A stretch of DNA of 64,000 bases, from assembly GCF_000016645.1 (NCBI RefSeq), contig NC_009441.1:5270001-5334000 (forward strand). Reading direction: 5' to 3'. Shown one piece after another: positions 45,027-54,648 of this stretch. The notes below the pieces were generated by a model. That model was given only the letters and a program-made list of their open reading frames with translations. It did no database searches and was not told the origin of the DNA. The position numbers were made by a program, and so were the translations under genes. Origin of the DNA: Flavobacterium johnsoniae UW101. Lineage in GTDB: Bacteria; Bacteroidota; Bacteroidia; Flavobacteriales; Flavobacteriaceae. Position 1 is the first letter of the stretch. The number at the start of each line of letters is the position of its first letter.

Positions 45027-45416
45027 ATGAAAAAATGGTTTGCTAGTTTTACCCTGTTACTTGTTGTCCTGCTAATGGGATATGGCAGTGTATATACAAG
45101 CAGCAGCCAATTCTCAGAGAAAAAACCGCAGCCTGCAGCACTTCGGGAAATAAAGTCCGATACGGGAGCTTATCTTGCTAAAAGACATTCTGTTGAAACC
45201 TTCAAAAGAAAATGCTGTCTTTTAGATAATGAAGAAAATGAAGAAAATTTTTCCACCATTCAAAAACAGCTTGTAAAAAGCAGCTGCTTTTTACATTTCC
45301 TTCTCCGCAATAAATTTGCAGTGTGTCCTGCCTTTAACAAAAAGGCTGATAACTTTAAAATTTTCGCCTTACTTTCTAATAAAGTATACCTTCGATTTCA
45401 AGTTTTCCGAATTTGA
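45027..45416 (+). CDS. Small exported protein upstream of the efflux operon
   Basis: 129 residues. A signal or membrane segment (WFASFTLLLVVLLMGYGSVY) precedes a polar stretch with CC (RKCCLLDNEENEEN) and a basic C-terminus ending LRFQVFRI. It resembles the gene at 37676 in size and layout. I do not recognise the family. The strong promoter before it and the RND efflux genes 160 bp after it suggest it may be the first gene of that operon or a regulatory leader peptide; this is inference. Confidence 0.55.
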   Translation: MKKWFASFTLLLVVLLMGYGSVYTSSSQFSEKKPQPAALREIKSDTGAYLAKRHSVETFKRKCCLLDNEENEENFSTIQKQLVKSSCFLHFLLRNKFAVCPAFNKKADNFKIFALLSNKVYLRFQVFRI

Positions 45417-45574
45417 TTTTTTACCCTAAGTAGTCACAAACTATTCTAATTTACCGTTTTATCCTTTGCCAGCAGATTATTTCTCTAAGCCGGCAAACGG
45501 ATGCGGAATACTTCAGCCTTATTTAAGGCTGTTAAAAAAATCAAAAATCATTACGTTTTAATTCTGAAATTATT

Positions 45575-46657
45575 ATGAAAAGAATTTTCATGCTCATGTC
45601 TTTATGTGCATTAGTTTTTGCAGGCTGCAACTCTAAAAAAGAAGGAGAAAAAGAGGAAAAAACCAAATTTCTGGTTACTGCTCCAATTCAAAAAGATACT
45701 ATCATTACAAAAGATTACGTATCGCAGATACATTCCATACAGCATATTGAAATAAGGGCCCAAGAACGCGGCTATTTAGAAAAAATCTATGTCGATGAAG
45801 GACAGATGGTCAAAAAGGGACAGCTATTATTTAAAATTATGCCGGCACTCTACGAAGCGGAACTAAAAAAATCCAAAGCAGAGGTAAGTTTCACCTCCAT
45901 TGAATACCAAAATGCAAAAAAACTGGCGGATGAAAAAGTAGTTTCTCCAAACGAACTTGCTATGGCCAAAGCGAAGCTGGAAAAAGCAGATGCTGAAATG
46001 GCTTTAAGCAGAGTCCATCTTCAGTTTACTGAAATCAGGGCACCTTTTGACGGCATAATAGACAAGTTTCACGTGCGCCAGGGAAGTCTGGTTGATGAAG
46101 GCGAACTGCTTACAGAACTGGCAGACAACAGCTCTATGTGGGTGTATTACAATGTTCCGGAATCTGAATATTTGGATTATCAGGAACAAACAGATAAAAG
46201 AGGCAAAATGAAAGTCAATCTGCTAATGGCCAATAACAAAAAATTCCAATACCCTGGAGTTGTAGAAACTATTGAAGCCGATTTTGACAATGAAACAGGA
46301 AATATTCCTTTTAGAGCCACTTTTCCAAATCCAAAAAGATTATTGAGACACGGAGAAACAGGAAGCATCCAGATGCCGATAGAACTGAAAAATGCTATGC
46401 TTATCCCTCAGAAAGCCACATTTGAAGTTTTGGACAAGAAATATGTATATGTAATTGACAAAAACAATGCCGTAAAATCCAGAGAGGTTGTTATTGCCGC
46501 GGAAATGCCTCACCTATTTGTAATAAAACAAGGTTTGTCAATTCACGATAAAATTCTTTTAGAGGGGCTTCGTCTTGTAAAAGAAAATCAGAAAATAGAC
46601 TACGAAGTGGTAAAACCCCAGTCGGTTATCTCCAATTTAGAACTCTATGCAGAATAA
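45575..46657 (+). CDS. RND efflux periplasmic adaptor (membrane fusion protein)
   Basis: 360 residues. A lipoprotein signal (ALVFAGCNSKK, Cys about 18) anchors it to the membrane. A lipoyl/barrel-sandwich domain (IHSIQHIEIRAQERGYLEKI and later RAPFDGIIDKFHVRQGSLVD) surrounds a helical hairpin (residues about 92-140). The beta-barrel and membrane-proximal parts follow. It links the inner-membrane pump to the outer-membrane channel. The pump gene starts 21 bp downstream, so it is an operon. HAE1-type drug efflux is the likely role. Confidence 0.93.
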   Translation: MKRIFMLMSLCALVFAGCNSKKEGEKEEKTKFLVTAPIQKDTIITKDYVSQIHSIQHIEIRAQERGYLEKIYVDEGQMVKKGQLLFKIMPALYEAELKKSKAEVSFTSIEYQNAKKLADEKVVSPNELAMAKAKLEKADAEMALSRVHLQFTEIRAPFDGIIDKFHVRQGSLVDEGELLTELADNSSMWVYYNVPESEYLDYQEQTDKRGKMKVNLLMANNKKFQYPGVVETIEADFDNETGNIPFRATFPNPKRLLRHGETGSIQMPIELKNAMLIPQKATFEVLDKKYVYVIDKNNAVKSREVVIAAEMPHLFVIKQGLSIHDKILLEGLRLVKENQKIDYEVVKPQSVISNLELYAE

Positions 46658-46678
46658 CCGAATCTAAAAGAAAAAGAA

Positions 46679-49600
46679 ATGTTTAATAAATTTATACATA
46701 GACCCGTTTTTGCAATTATAATTTCGATTATAATTGTCTTTATAGGCACGCTGTCCATAAAACAGCTTCCTATATCGCAATTCCCGCAGATTGCGCCCAC
46801 AACAGTAAATATCTTTATTGCTTATCCGGGAGCAAGTGCCGATGTATTGGTAAAATCTACTTTAATTACCTTAGAGAATTCGCTTAACGGCACGCAGGGT
46901 GTACGTTACATGGCGACAGATGCAACGAGTGCCGGAGAAGCAACACTCAGGATCATATTTGAACCGGGAACCGATCCTAATGAAGCTGTAATCAGGGTGA
47001 AAACAAGGGTCGATCAGGTAATGCCACTATTGCCTGAACTGGTTCAGCGTGAAGGAGTTGTCATCACTCCTATTCAGCCCAGCATGCTGATGTATGTGAA
47101 CCTTTACTCGAAGAGCAAAAGCATGGACGAGAAGTTTCTCTACAACTATGCCGATGTAAAAATGATTCCAGAAATCAGCCGTGTAAAAGGTGTGGCCAGA
47201 ACCCAGATATTAGGCAGCCGTAAATATGCGATGCGTGTTTGGCTGAATCCTGACCGAATGAGAGCGTATAAAATTTCTGTTGAAGAAGTCATGCAGGCGC
47301 TCCAGGAACAAAGCATTATCGGCCGTCCGGGAAGATTGGGCCAGAGTTCAGGCATTGCCGCACAATCCCTAGAATATGTGCTGACCTATAAAGGAAGATA
47401 CGACGAGCCTAAAGAATATGAAAATGTAATTGTGCGCGCCAATTCTGAAGGCGAGAGCATTCGTTTAAAAGACATTGCAAAAGTGGAATTAGGAAGTGAG
47501 TTTTTCGATATTTACTCCAATCTGGACGGCCATCCTTCTGCCGCTATTGTACTGAAACAAAACTACGGAAGCAATGCTAGCGACGTCATTAATGACGTAA
47601 AAGCGAAACTCGAAGAAATGAAAGCCAGTTTTCCTCCTGGGATGGATTATAAGATCAGTTATGACGTTTCGCAGTTCTTAGATGCTTCTATCGATCAGGT
47701 GGTGCATACTTTAAGGGATGCATTTATCCTGGTTGCTTTAGTTGTATTTGTTTTTTTAGGAGATTGGCGCTCCACTTTAATTCCGATTATTGCGGTTCCA
47801 GTTTCTTTGATTGGAGCTTTCTTCGTGATCCAGATCTTTGGAATGTCAATCAACTTGGTAACACTCTTCTCTTTGGTGCTGGCAATCGGAATTGTGGTAG
47901 ATAACGCGATTGTCGTCGTGGAGGCAGTCCATGCCAAGTTTGAAGAATTTCCACATATTACACCTTATCATGCTGTAAAATTAGTTCTTGGCGAGATTGG
48001 AGGTGCTATTATTGCTATTACAGCTGTTATGGTTTCTGTATTTATTCCCGTTTCGTTTATGTCGGGCCCAGTTGGAACTTTCTACAGACAATTTTCGGTT
48101 ACCATGTCAAGTTCGATTATCATTTCGGCAATCGTGGCTTTAACCCTTACTCCTGTTCTTTGTGCAATTCTTTTGAAAAATAATCATGGAAAAGAGAAAA
48201 AAGGAAATATCCTCACCAAGTCTCTTGATGCTTTCAACAGATGGTTTGAAAGGCTTACAAGCCGTTATGTTATTGTTTTAAAGGCCATCGTAAGCCGAAG
48301 AGTTTTAACTTTTGGAATCCTGATTGCCTTCTGCGCTTTTATCTTTATAGAAAATAGAGTACTCCCTTCAGGGTTTATTCCAAATGAAGATCAGGGAACT
48401 ATTTACGGCATCATCCAAACGCCGCCAGGTGCGACTTTAGAGAGAACCAATCAGGTAGCCCAGAAACTGCAGAAAATCTGTGAAAAGGTGGAAGGGGTTG
48501 AATCGGTTTCTTCTCTGGCTGGTTACGAAATCATGACCGAAGGACGCGGATCTAATGCCGGAACCTGTCTGATTAACCTGAAATCATGGTCTGAGAGAAA
48601 ACATTCCGTAACCCAAATCATGGAAGAACTGGAAAAGAAATCTAAAGATCTGGGGGCTGTTGTCGAATTTTTTGAACCCCCTGCAATTCCTGGTTTTGGT
48701 TCTTCCGGTGGTTTTTCTATGCGTTTACTGGATAAAACAACCGGTACCAATTACCAAGAGTTTGATAAAATCAACAAGCAGTTTATGTCCGAACTCGGCA
48801 AACGCAAAGAACTCTCCGGTTTGTTTACTTTTTTTGCCGCCAATTATCCGCAGTACGAATTGGAGATCAATAATGATCTGGCAATGCAAAAAGGGGTCTC
48901 TATTGGAAAAGCGATGGAAAACCTTAACATTTTAATCGGAAGTACATACGAACAGGGATTCATCAAATTTGGACGTTTTTTTAAAGTATATGTACAGTCT
49001 GATCCAAAATTCAGAAGGCTTCCATCTGATATATTGAATCTCTTTGTAAAAAATGATCATGGAAAAATGGTTCCTTACTCCGCCTTTATGACTCTTAAAA
49101 AAACGCAGGGTCCTAATGAGATCACGCGTTACAATATGTACAATTCTGCCGCTATTCAGGGCCAGCCAGCAAAAGGATACACCACTGCGGATGCTATCAA
49201 AGCGGTACAGGAAACGGCTCTTAAAACACTTCCTAAAGGATATGATATTGCATGGGAGGGCCTTTCCTATGATGAAGCCGGAAGAGGTAACGAATCGCTT
49301 TACATCTTCTTGATGGTATTGGCTTTCGTTTATTTTGTATTGGCCGCGCAATACGAGAGTTTTATTATTCCGCTGTCTGTGATTTTATCTATTCCTGTTG
49401 GAATTTTAGGCTCTTTTGTCATTCTGCAGATTATGGGTCTGCAAAACGACATTTACGCCCAAATTGGGCTCATCATGCTTGTCGGACTGCTAGGAAAGAA
49501 CGCCGTGCTGATAGTCGAATTTGCCGTGCTCAAGCATCAGCAGGGGGCGACAATTCTAGAAGCGGCCATTGAAGGCGCTAAAGTCCGTTTCAGACCGATC

Positions 49601-49885
49601 TTAATGACATCATTTGCCTTTATTGCCGGTTTAATTCCGTTGATTTTTGCTTCTGGAGCTGGCGCAATCGGTAACAGGACTATTGGAGGATCTGCACTTG
49701 GAGGAATGCTTTTCGGAACCCTTTTCGGAGTAATAATTGTCCCTGGACTATACTACATTTTTGGCTCATTGGCACAGGGCCGAAAACTAATTAAAGGAGA
49801 AGAAGAAAGTTCATTATCGGATGATTTCATGCATCATATTGATGATTTTTCAACAAATAATCAAACACGGGAAAATGAAGAATAA
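46679..49885 (+). CDS. RND multidrug efflux permease (HAE1/AcrB type)
   Basis: 1068 residues, the standard length. It opens with FIHRPVFAIIISIIIVFIGT and IKQLPISQFPQIAPTTVNIF. The proton-relay aspartate is in LAIGIVVDNAIVVVEAVH (about 408), and the relay Lys is in VGLLGKNAVLIVEFA (about 940). Two copies of the six-segment membrane domain flank large periplasmic loops. It exports hydrophobic drugs or related compounds using the proton gradient. It is flanked by its adaptor and outer-membrane partners. Eleven bases overlap the next gene. Confidence 0.96.
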   Translation: MFNKFIHRPVFAIIISIIIVFIGTLSIKQLPISQFPQIAPTTVNIFIAYPGASADVLVKSTLITLENSLNGTQGVRYMATDATSAGEATLRIIFEPGTDPNEAVIRVKTRVDQVMPLLPELVQREGVVITPIQPSMLMYVNLYSKSKSMDEKFLYNYADVKMIPEISRVKGVARTQILGSRKYAMRVWLNPDRMRAYKISVEEVMQALQEQSIIGRPGRLGQSSGIAAQSLEYVLTYKGRYDEPKEYENVIVRANSEGESIRLKDIAKVELGSEFFDIYSNLDGHPSAAIVLKQNYGSNASDVINDVKAKLEEMKASFPPGMDYKISYDVSQFLDASIDQVVHTLRDAFILVALVVFVFLGDWRSTLIPIIAVPVSLIGAFFVIQIFGMSINLVTLFSLVLAIGIVVDNAIVVVEAVHAKFEEFPHITPYHAVKLVLGEIGGAIIAITAVMVSVFIPVSFMSGPVGTFYRQFSVTMSSSIIISAIVALTLTPVLCAILLKNNHGKEKKGNILTKSLDAFNRWFERLTSRYVIVLKAIVSRRVLTFGILIAFCAFIFIENRVLPSGFIPNEDQGTIYGIIQTPPGATLERTNQVAQKLQKICEKVEGVESVSSLAGYEIMTEGRGSNAGTCLINLKSWSERKHSVTQIMEELEKKSKDLGAVVEFFEPPAIPGFGSSGGFSMRLLDKTTGTNYQEFDKINKQFMSELGKRKELSGLFTFFAANYPQYELEINNDLAMQKGVSIGKAMENLNILIGSTYEQGFIKFGRFFKVYVQSDPKFRRLPSDILNLFVKNDHGKMVPYSAFMTLKKTQGPNEITRYNMYNSAAIQGQPAKGYTTADAIKAVQETALKTLPKGYDIAWEGLSYDEAGRGNESLYIFLMVLAFVYFVLAAQYESFIIPLSVILSIPVGILGSFVILQIMGLQNDIYAQIGLIMLVGLLGKNAVLIVEFAVLKHQQGATILEAAIEGAKVRFRPILMTSFAFIAGLIPLIFASGAGAIGNRTIGGSALGGMLFGTLFGVIIVPGLYYIFGSLAQGRKLIKGEEESSLSDDFMHHIDDFSTNNQTRENEE

Positions 49886-51311
49886 CAGAAATATAAAATA
49901 CGCAGGCCTAGCCTGCTTATTGCTCTCTATAGCGGGCTGTAAAACGACGACTATTGCAGAAAAAACAGAAAACAAAACAGTGCCAGAAAACTATGCCGAT
50001 AATGGCTTGGACACTCTTAATACTGGAAAAGTAAAATGGAGAAGCTATTTTACTGATGAAAATTTAGAAAACCTGATTGATATTGCGCTCAAGAACAATC
50101 AGGAATTAAATAGTACGCTTCAGGAAATCGAAATTGCAAGAAGCGAAGTAAAAGCCCGAAAAGGAGAATATCTGCCTTTTGTTGGCTTTAGCGCTGGTGC
50201 AGATGTAACCAAATCCGGAAGATACACAAGCACAGGTTCAGGCGAGGCAACAACAGAGATTATGCCGGGCAGAGAAACGCCTGATCCGCTTCCCAATTAC
50301 CGTTTTGCACTGACTTCAAGCTGGGAAATCGATATTTGGAACAAGCTGCATACTGCCAAAAAAGCCGCTTTAAACCGTTATTTGGGCTCTATTGAAGGAA
50401 AGAATTTCGTAGTCACCAATCTGATTGCAGAAATAGCCGATTCGTATTACGAACTTTTAGCGTTGGATAATCAATTGGAAATCATCAGACAAAATATTGA
50501 TATTCAAACGAATGCCTTAAAAGTCGTAAAAATACAAAAAGAGGCGGCAAGGGTAAACGAACTGGCTGTGCGCCGGTTTGAGGCTCAGATTTTAAGCACG
50601 CAAAGCCTTCAGTTTGGCATACAGCAGCAGATAACCGAAACAGAAAATAAAATCAATTTCCTCTTGGGGCGTTTTCCTCAAAAAATTGCCAGAAACAGCA
50701 ATACATTCAGTTCTATAACTCCTGCAGATATTCATGCCGGAGTGCCTTCTCAGCTTCTGGAAAATCGTCCCGACATTAAAAAAGCAGAAATGGAACTAAT
50801 CGCTGCAAAACTCGACATTAAGGCCGCTAAAGCTAAATTTTATCCATCGCTGGGCATTTCAGCAGGAATTGGTTATGAAGCTTTCAATGCCAAGTATCTG
50901 CTGACTTCTCCAGAATCTCTATTGTATTCCATAGCCGGAGATTTGGTTGCTCCTTTGATTAACAGAAATGCCATTAAAGCAGAATATCTTACCGCTGGCG
51001 CCAAACAGATCCAGGCAGTCTACAATTATGAAAGGACCCTGGTAAATGCTTACGTTGAAGTGGCAAACCAACTGTCTAAAATTCAAAATACGGCAAAAAG
51101 CTATGATTTGAAGTCAAAACAGGTTGAGGCTTTAAACGAATCTGTTCAGATATCCACTAACTTGTTTAGTTCTGCCAGGGCAGATTATATGGAAGTTTTA
51201 CTGACCCAGAAAGATGCTTTAGAATCTAAGTTTGAACTTATCGAAACCAAAAAACAGCAGATGAATGCTTTTGTAAATATTTACAAAGCATTAGGCGGCG
51301 GGTGGAATTAG
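49875..51311 (+). CDS. Outer membrane efflux factor (NodT/OprM type)
   Basis: 478 residues from the ATG at 49875, which overlaps the pump stop; an earlier in-frame ATG at 49821 lies inside the pump gene. A lipobox (LLLSIAGCKTT, Cys about 21) gives a lipid anchor. Two TolC-like repeats follow with ALKNNQELNSTLQEIEIARS and the second-half VPSQLLENRPDIKKAEMEL. It forms the outer-membrane tunnel of the tripartite pump. It ends the operon, with a strong terminator 27 bp downstream. Confidence 0.94.
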   Translation: MKNNRNIKYAGLACLLLSIAGCKTTTIAEKTENKTVPENYADNGLDTLNTGKVKWRSYFTDENLENLIDIALKNNQELNSTLQEIEIARSEVKARKGEYLPFVGFSAGADVTKSGRYTSTGSGEATTEIMPGRETPDPLPNYRFALTSSWEIDIWNKLHTAKKAALNRYLGSIEGKNFVVTNLIAEIADSYYELLALDNQLEIIRQNIDIQTNALKVVKIQKEAARVNELAVRRFEAQILSTQSLQFGIQQQITETENKINFLLGRFPQKIARNSNTFSSITPADIHAGVPSQLLENRPDIKKAEMELIAAKLDIKAAKAKFYPSLGISAGIGYEAFNAKYLLTSPESLLYSIAGDLVAPLINRNAIKAEYLTAGAKQIQAVYNYERTLVNAYVEVANQLSKIQNTAKSYDLKSKQVEALNESVQISTNLFSSARADYMEVLLTQKDALESKFELIETKKQQMNAFVNIYKALGGGWN

Positions 51312-51337
51312 TAGTTTTCATTTTTATTTGATTTTTT

Positions 51338-51373
51338 GAAAAGGAGACCTGTTTTTTAACAGGGCTCCTTTTC
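51338..51373 (+). terminator. Rho-independent terminator after the efflux operon
   Basis: AAAAGGAGACCTGTT and AACAGGGCTCCTTTT fold into a stem of about 15 pairs with one mismatch and a short T-loop, followed by CTGC. It ends the adaptor-pump-channel operon. Confidence 0.85.
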
Positions 51374-51985
51374 TGCTTACCACCTAGTCCTGGATCAAAT
51401 ATAAAACTAATCCAGCTGTACAATTGCTAAGCGTATGCCCTCAGGCGATAGAATCTGTCGGCAATCTTCCGCTGCACCTATGATTTTATAAGCTCTGCCT
51501 CATTTTCAGATGCCGTTAAAAAATAATTCAGGTACTATTTTCCTCTTTACCAGCTATGGACAATCTGGGCGCTCTCTTCAGATCATGCCTCTTTCGGCTT
51601 AAAATTTTAATTCTGCGCTGTTTCCAGAGCACTTTTATCCTTACTGCCTGTATTGTTTTATCTATTTCAGTGCTGTTCCAGCAGATCCGGCACGCAGCCC
51701 ATCTTTTAAACATTAGCTTTCTTTTTCCGCCTCATAGGCCCATCCGAAAGGTTTTCCTCTATAATTCCAGCAGTTGGGGCTGCAACGGCGTATTTTTACC
51801 CATCCTATTCATAATAGGCTTCTCCATAATAGTAATTGTTGGCCGCTCCGGTGAGCTATACCTGAAGTTGACCCGCAAATTTTTGACCTGGACGTTTAAA
51901 CAAACCATAATAAGACGTTTGAACAAAGCTGCTGTTCCCCGCATCATCTAATTTTGTCCTGTTAAAATAATTTAAATTAAAAAAA
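51374..51985. other. Intergenic stretch before the SDR gene
   Basis: About 610 bp. Short open frames exist on both strands (for example 51556-51951 plus) but none has a recognisable domain, and they overlap one another. A TAATTTTG element at 51949-51956 could be the -7 box of the SDR promoter, but no TTG lies at a fitting distance. Confidence 0.5.
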
Positions 51986-52981
51986 ATGGAACAGAATAAT
52001 TATCATGGAAAATTACAGAAAGCCACAGGTTCGGGATTTGGCGCAAAATCTACCTCAAAGGAAATTATAAAAGGAATTGACCTTATTGGGAAAACTGCCA
52101 TTGTAACGGGCGGCAATACAGGCATTGGCATGGAAACCGTCAAAACACTTGCAGCAGCAGGCGCAGTTGTCATTGTGCCGGCCAGAGATGCAGAGAAAGC
52201 GAAAAGAAATCTCGAGGGAACTGCCAATGTAATAATAGAAAAAATGGATTTAATGGATCCTGGTTCTATTGATGCTTTTACTGAAAAGTTTCTGCTTTCA
52301 GGAAGAACGCTTCATCTGCTCATTAACAATGCAGGGATAATGTGGGTGCCGCTGCGCAGGGATTCTCGAGGCTATGAATCGCAGCTGGCCACCAATTATC
52401 TGGCGCTGTTTCAGCTCACGGCAAGATTATGGCCTGCATTAAAAAAAGCAGATGGCGCCAGGGTGGTAAATGTATCTTCCGGCGGACATCAATTTTCAGA
52501 TTTTGATTTTCAAGATCCTAATTTCCTAAATAGGGAGTATGAGACCTTACAGGGATACGGACAGTCAAAAACTGCGGTGAATCTTTTTTCACTGGAATTA
52601 GACAATCGTGCAAAAAAGTATAATGTGCGAAGCTATTCCTTATGCCCGGGTGCTGTGGGAGAAACTGAATTAGCGCGAGAAGCGCCAATTGACCTGTTCC
52701 AAAAACTGGGTTACAGTGATGCTGAGGGAAATATACTGCCGGAAGTAGCAGCTTCATTAAAAACGATTCCGCAAGGTGCAGCCACAACGCTTTGGGCAGC
52801 GACAAGCAAATCGCTTAACAATATTGGCGGGGTGTATTGTGAAAATGCAGATATAGCATCTTTAAATTCAAATGAAAAAATTATTGGAGGCGTTAAAGCT
52901 TATTCATTAGATGAAAAAAATGCAAAACGTTTATGGAAATTAAGCCAGGAGATGACCGGAATAAATTTCGATCTTAGTTAA
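51986..52981 (+). CDS. Short-chain dehydrogenase/reductase
   Basis: 331 residues. The nucleotide-binding TGGNTGIGMETVK (about 38-50), the LLINNAGIMWVPL segment (about 112-124), the catalytic Ser region VNVSSGGHQF (about 159-168) and YGQSK with the Tyr/Lys pair (about 191-195) define a classical SDR. It oxidises or reduces an alcohol/ketone with NAD(P). The substrate is unknown. An AraC regulator follows 31 bp downstream on the same strand, and they may form a regulated pair. Confidence 0.93.
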   Translation: MEQNNYHGKLQKATGSGFGAKSTSKEIIKGIDLIGKTAIVTGGNTGIGMETVKTLAAAGAVVIVPARDAEKAKRNLEGTANVIIEKMDLMDPGSIDAFTEKFLLSGRTLHLLINNAGIMWVPLRRDSRGYESQLATNYLALFQLTARLWPALKKADGARVVNVSSGGHQFSDFDFQDPNFLNREYETLQGYGQSKTAVNLFSLELDNRAKKYNVRSYSLCPGAVGETELAREAPIDLFQKLGYSDAEGNILPEVAASLKTIPQGAATTLWAATSKSLNNIGGVYCENADIASLNSNEKIIGGVKAYSLDEKNAKRLWKLSQEMTGINFDLS

Positions 52982-53011
52982 TATTTGTATCTTTATACCA
53001 CACAGGCAATT

Positions 53012-53830
53012 ATGGATTATCAGGTAAATTACATAAACCCAGACATTAAACTTTCTAATTATTCCGGTAAGCTGTTTAAAACAGAAGCTGCGTTTAACGA
53101 CCATCTGCTTGTGTGGTTAATTTCAGGTGAAACCAAAATTATCCAGGCAGATGAAAGTTTTGTATTTGGCCCGGGCAGTACTTTTTTAATTCCAAGAAAC
53201 CAATTGGCGGCAATCATTAATATTCCAAAAGATGGACTGCCCCACAAAGCAGTTGCCATGCATCTAACGGCTAAAAGGCTCCGGGAATTTTACGATCGCC
53301 AAAATGCAAAAATAAAAACTGCCATACCAAAAATTTTCAGTTTCCATAAACATCCTCTGCTGGAAAGCTGTCTGGCTTCGCTGATTCCCTATTTTGACAT
53401 GCAGGAAAACTTTCCCGAGAATATCGCTTCATTAAAAATTACTGAAGCAATTTCAATTCTTAGAAACATTGATGCCGATATTGACGATGTACTGGCCAGC
53501 TTTGAAGAACCTGATAAAATTGATTTAACTGCTTTTATGGAGAAAAACTTTATGTTTAATATGCCTTTGGAAAAGTTTGGCTATTTAACAGGCCGGAGTC
53601 TTACTACTTTTAAACGGGATTTTCATAAGGCTTTCAATAGTACGCCACAACGCTGGCTAACCAAAAAAAGATTGGAATTAGCCCATTATCAGCTTAATGA
53701 AAAAAATAAAAAACCTGTCGAGATTTATTATGAAACAGGTTTTGAAAATTTATCGCATTTTTCCTTTGCGTTCAAAAAACAGTTTGGCTACTCCCCGACT
53801 GAATTGCAAAAAATAAATAAAAATAGTTAA
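53012..53830 (+). CDS. AraC-family transcriptional regulator
   Basis: 272 residues from the ATG at 53012; an alternative TTG at 52985 is unlikely. The N-terminal 150 residues form a cupin-like effector domain (GPGSTFLIPRNQLAAIINIP). The C-terminal 100 residues carry two HTH motifs (MPLEKFGYLTGRSLTTFKRD, then VEIYYETGFENLSHFSFAFK) and the closing FGYSPTELQ. It probably controls the SDR gene upstream and perhaps itself. The inducer is unknown. Confidence 0.93.
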   Translation: MDYQVNYINPDIKLSNYSGKLFKTEAAFNDHLLVWLISGETKIIQADESFVFGPGSTFLIPRNQLAAIINIPKDGLPHKAVAMHLTAKRLREFYDRQNAKIKTAIPKIFSFHKHPLLESCLASLIPYFDMQENFPENIASLKITEAISILRNIDADIDDVLASFEEPDKIDLTAFMEKNFMFNMPLEKFGYLTGRSLTTFKRDFHKAFNSTPQRWLTKKRLELAHYQLNEKNKKPVEIYYETGFENLSHFSFAFKKQFGYSPTELQKINKNS

Positions 53831-54648
53831 GCTTTGTTAATAATAGCCCTCCTTAAAAATGAGCTAGCATTAGCTATTCAGAGGCATTTTTAAAATTTAA
53901 AATTGGATTTGCTTCTTATTTTACAGAAGTCTAAGGCTGGTTATTATCTCAACATTCTTAGTTCTGCGCGAAAATCGTGGCACCTGGGTGCTGGAGCTGC
54001 CTCCAAAAGTGTCACATAAAGCTAAGGTGAATTCTGTTTAAGCTGTCAAAAAAAATTAAATAGATTTTTCGATCGATCCCCAACAGGACATCCAAACCAA
54101 ATTGATAAAGCCAATGAAAGAAAGGCACTAAATGCAGTATGACAATCTCTTCAAATCGTCCAAAAATTTTACAGAAATTTGTCCTGTTGCTCTCTCCACA
54201 GCCAAAAGGCGCCAATTCAAGGCAATTGGCGCCTTTTTTATTATAACCTTCTGTTTTTTTATTAATCTAAAGCCACGCCGCTGCTATGTTTACTGCATCA
54301 CTATAAACAGGGGATTGGCTGTTGATTAGAAGTGCAAAAAGCGGGCTTGAAGTGCAGTTCTCCAAGACAAAAAAGCGTGTCTGAGCATCCCCAGCACCGA
54401 TAGCAGTAAAATCTTTTGCTGCGGGGTTCAACGCAAAGATTGCAGCGCACAGCGGGAAGAGCTCCTAAAAAATAAGCACTGTCAATCATAGTATATTTTA
54501 TGATGCTGATAGCAATTCATATTAACTTAGACAGGCCTCTCGCAATCAATTTATCACTGGCATGTTTTTTCTTAGGGGCTTTTAAAAAACTAATTCCCAG
54601 AAAAAGAAATTACAGCCCTGCCGGTCAAAAAAAAACAATCTTTCATTT
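53831..54648. other. Intergenic stretch
   Basis: About 820 bp without a supported gene. Short frames on both strands have no domain signals. It holds a very strong terminator at 54204-54240. The left half is AT-rich. The right half (54300-54490) has a cysteine-rich minus-strand frame that I consider chance or gene debris. Confidence 0.5.
54204..54240. terminator. Strong hairpin terminator
   Basis: AAAAGGCGCCAATT, loop CAAGGC, AATTGGCGCCTTTT, then more T: a perfect 14-bp stem flanked by A and T runs, so it can act in both directions. The nearest genes are AraC (ends 53830) and the CPA2 antiporter (ends 54649, minus). Confidence 0.85.

Noticed and set aside
51556..51951. 131-codon gene between the efflux operon and the SDR gene
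   Set aside because: No domain signal, competing frames on the other strand and no convincing promoter or start context.
54301..54489. Cysteine-rich small minus-strand protein
   Set aside because: Too short, no homologue recognised and no start or stop context; probably chance.
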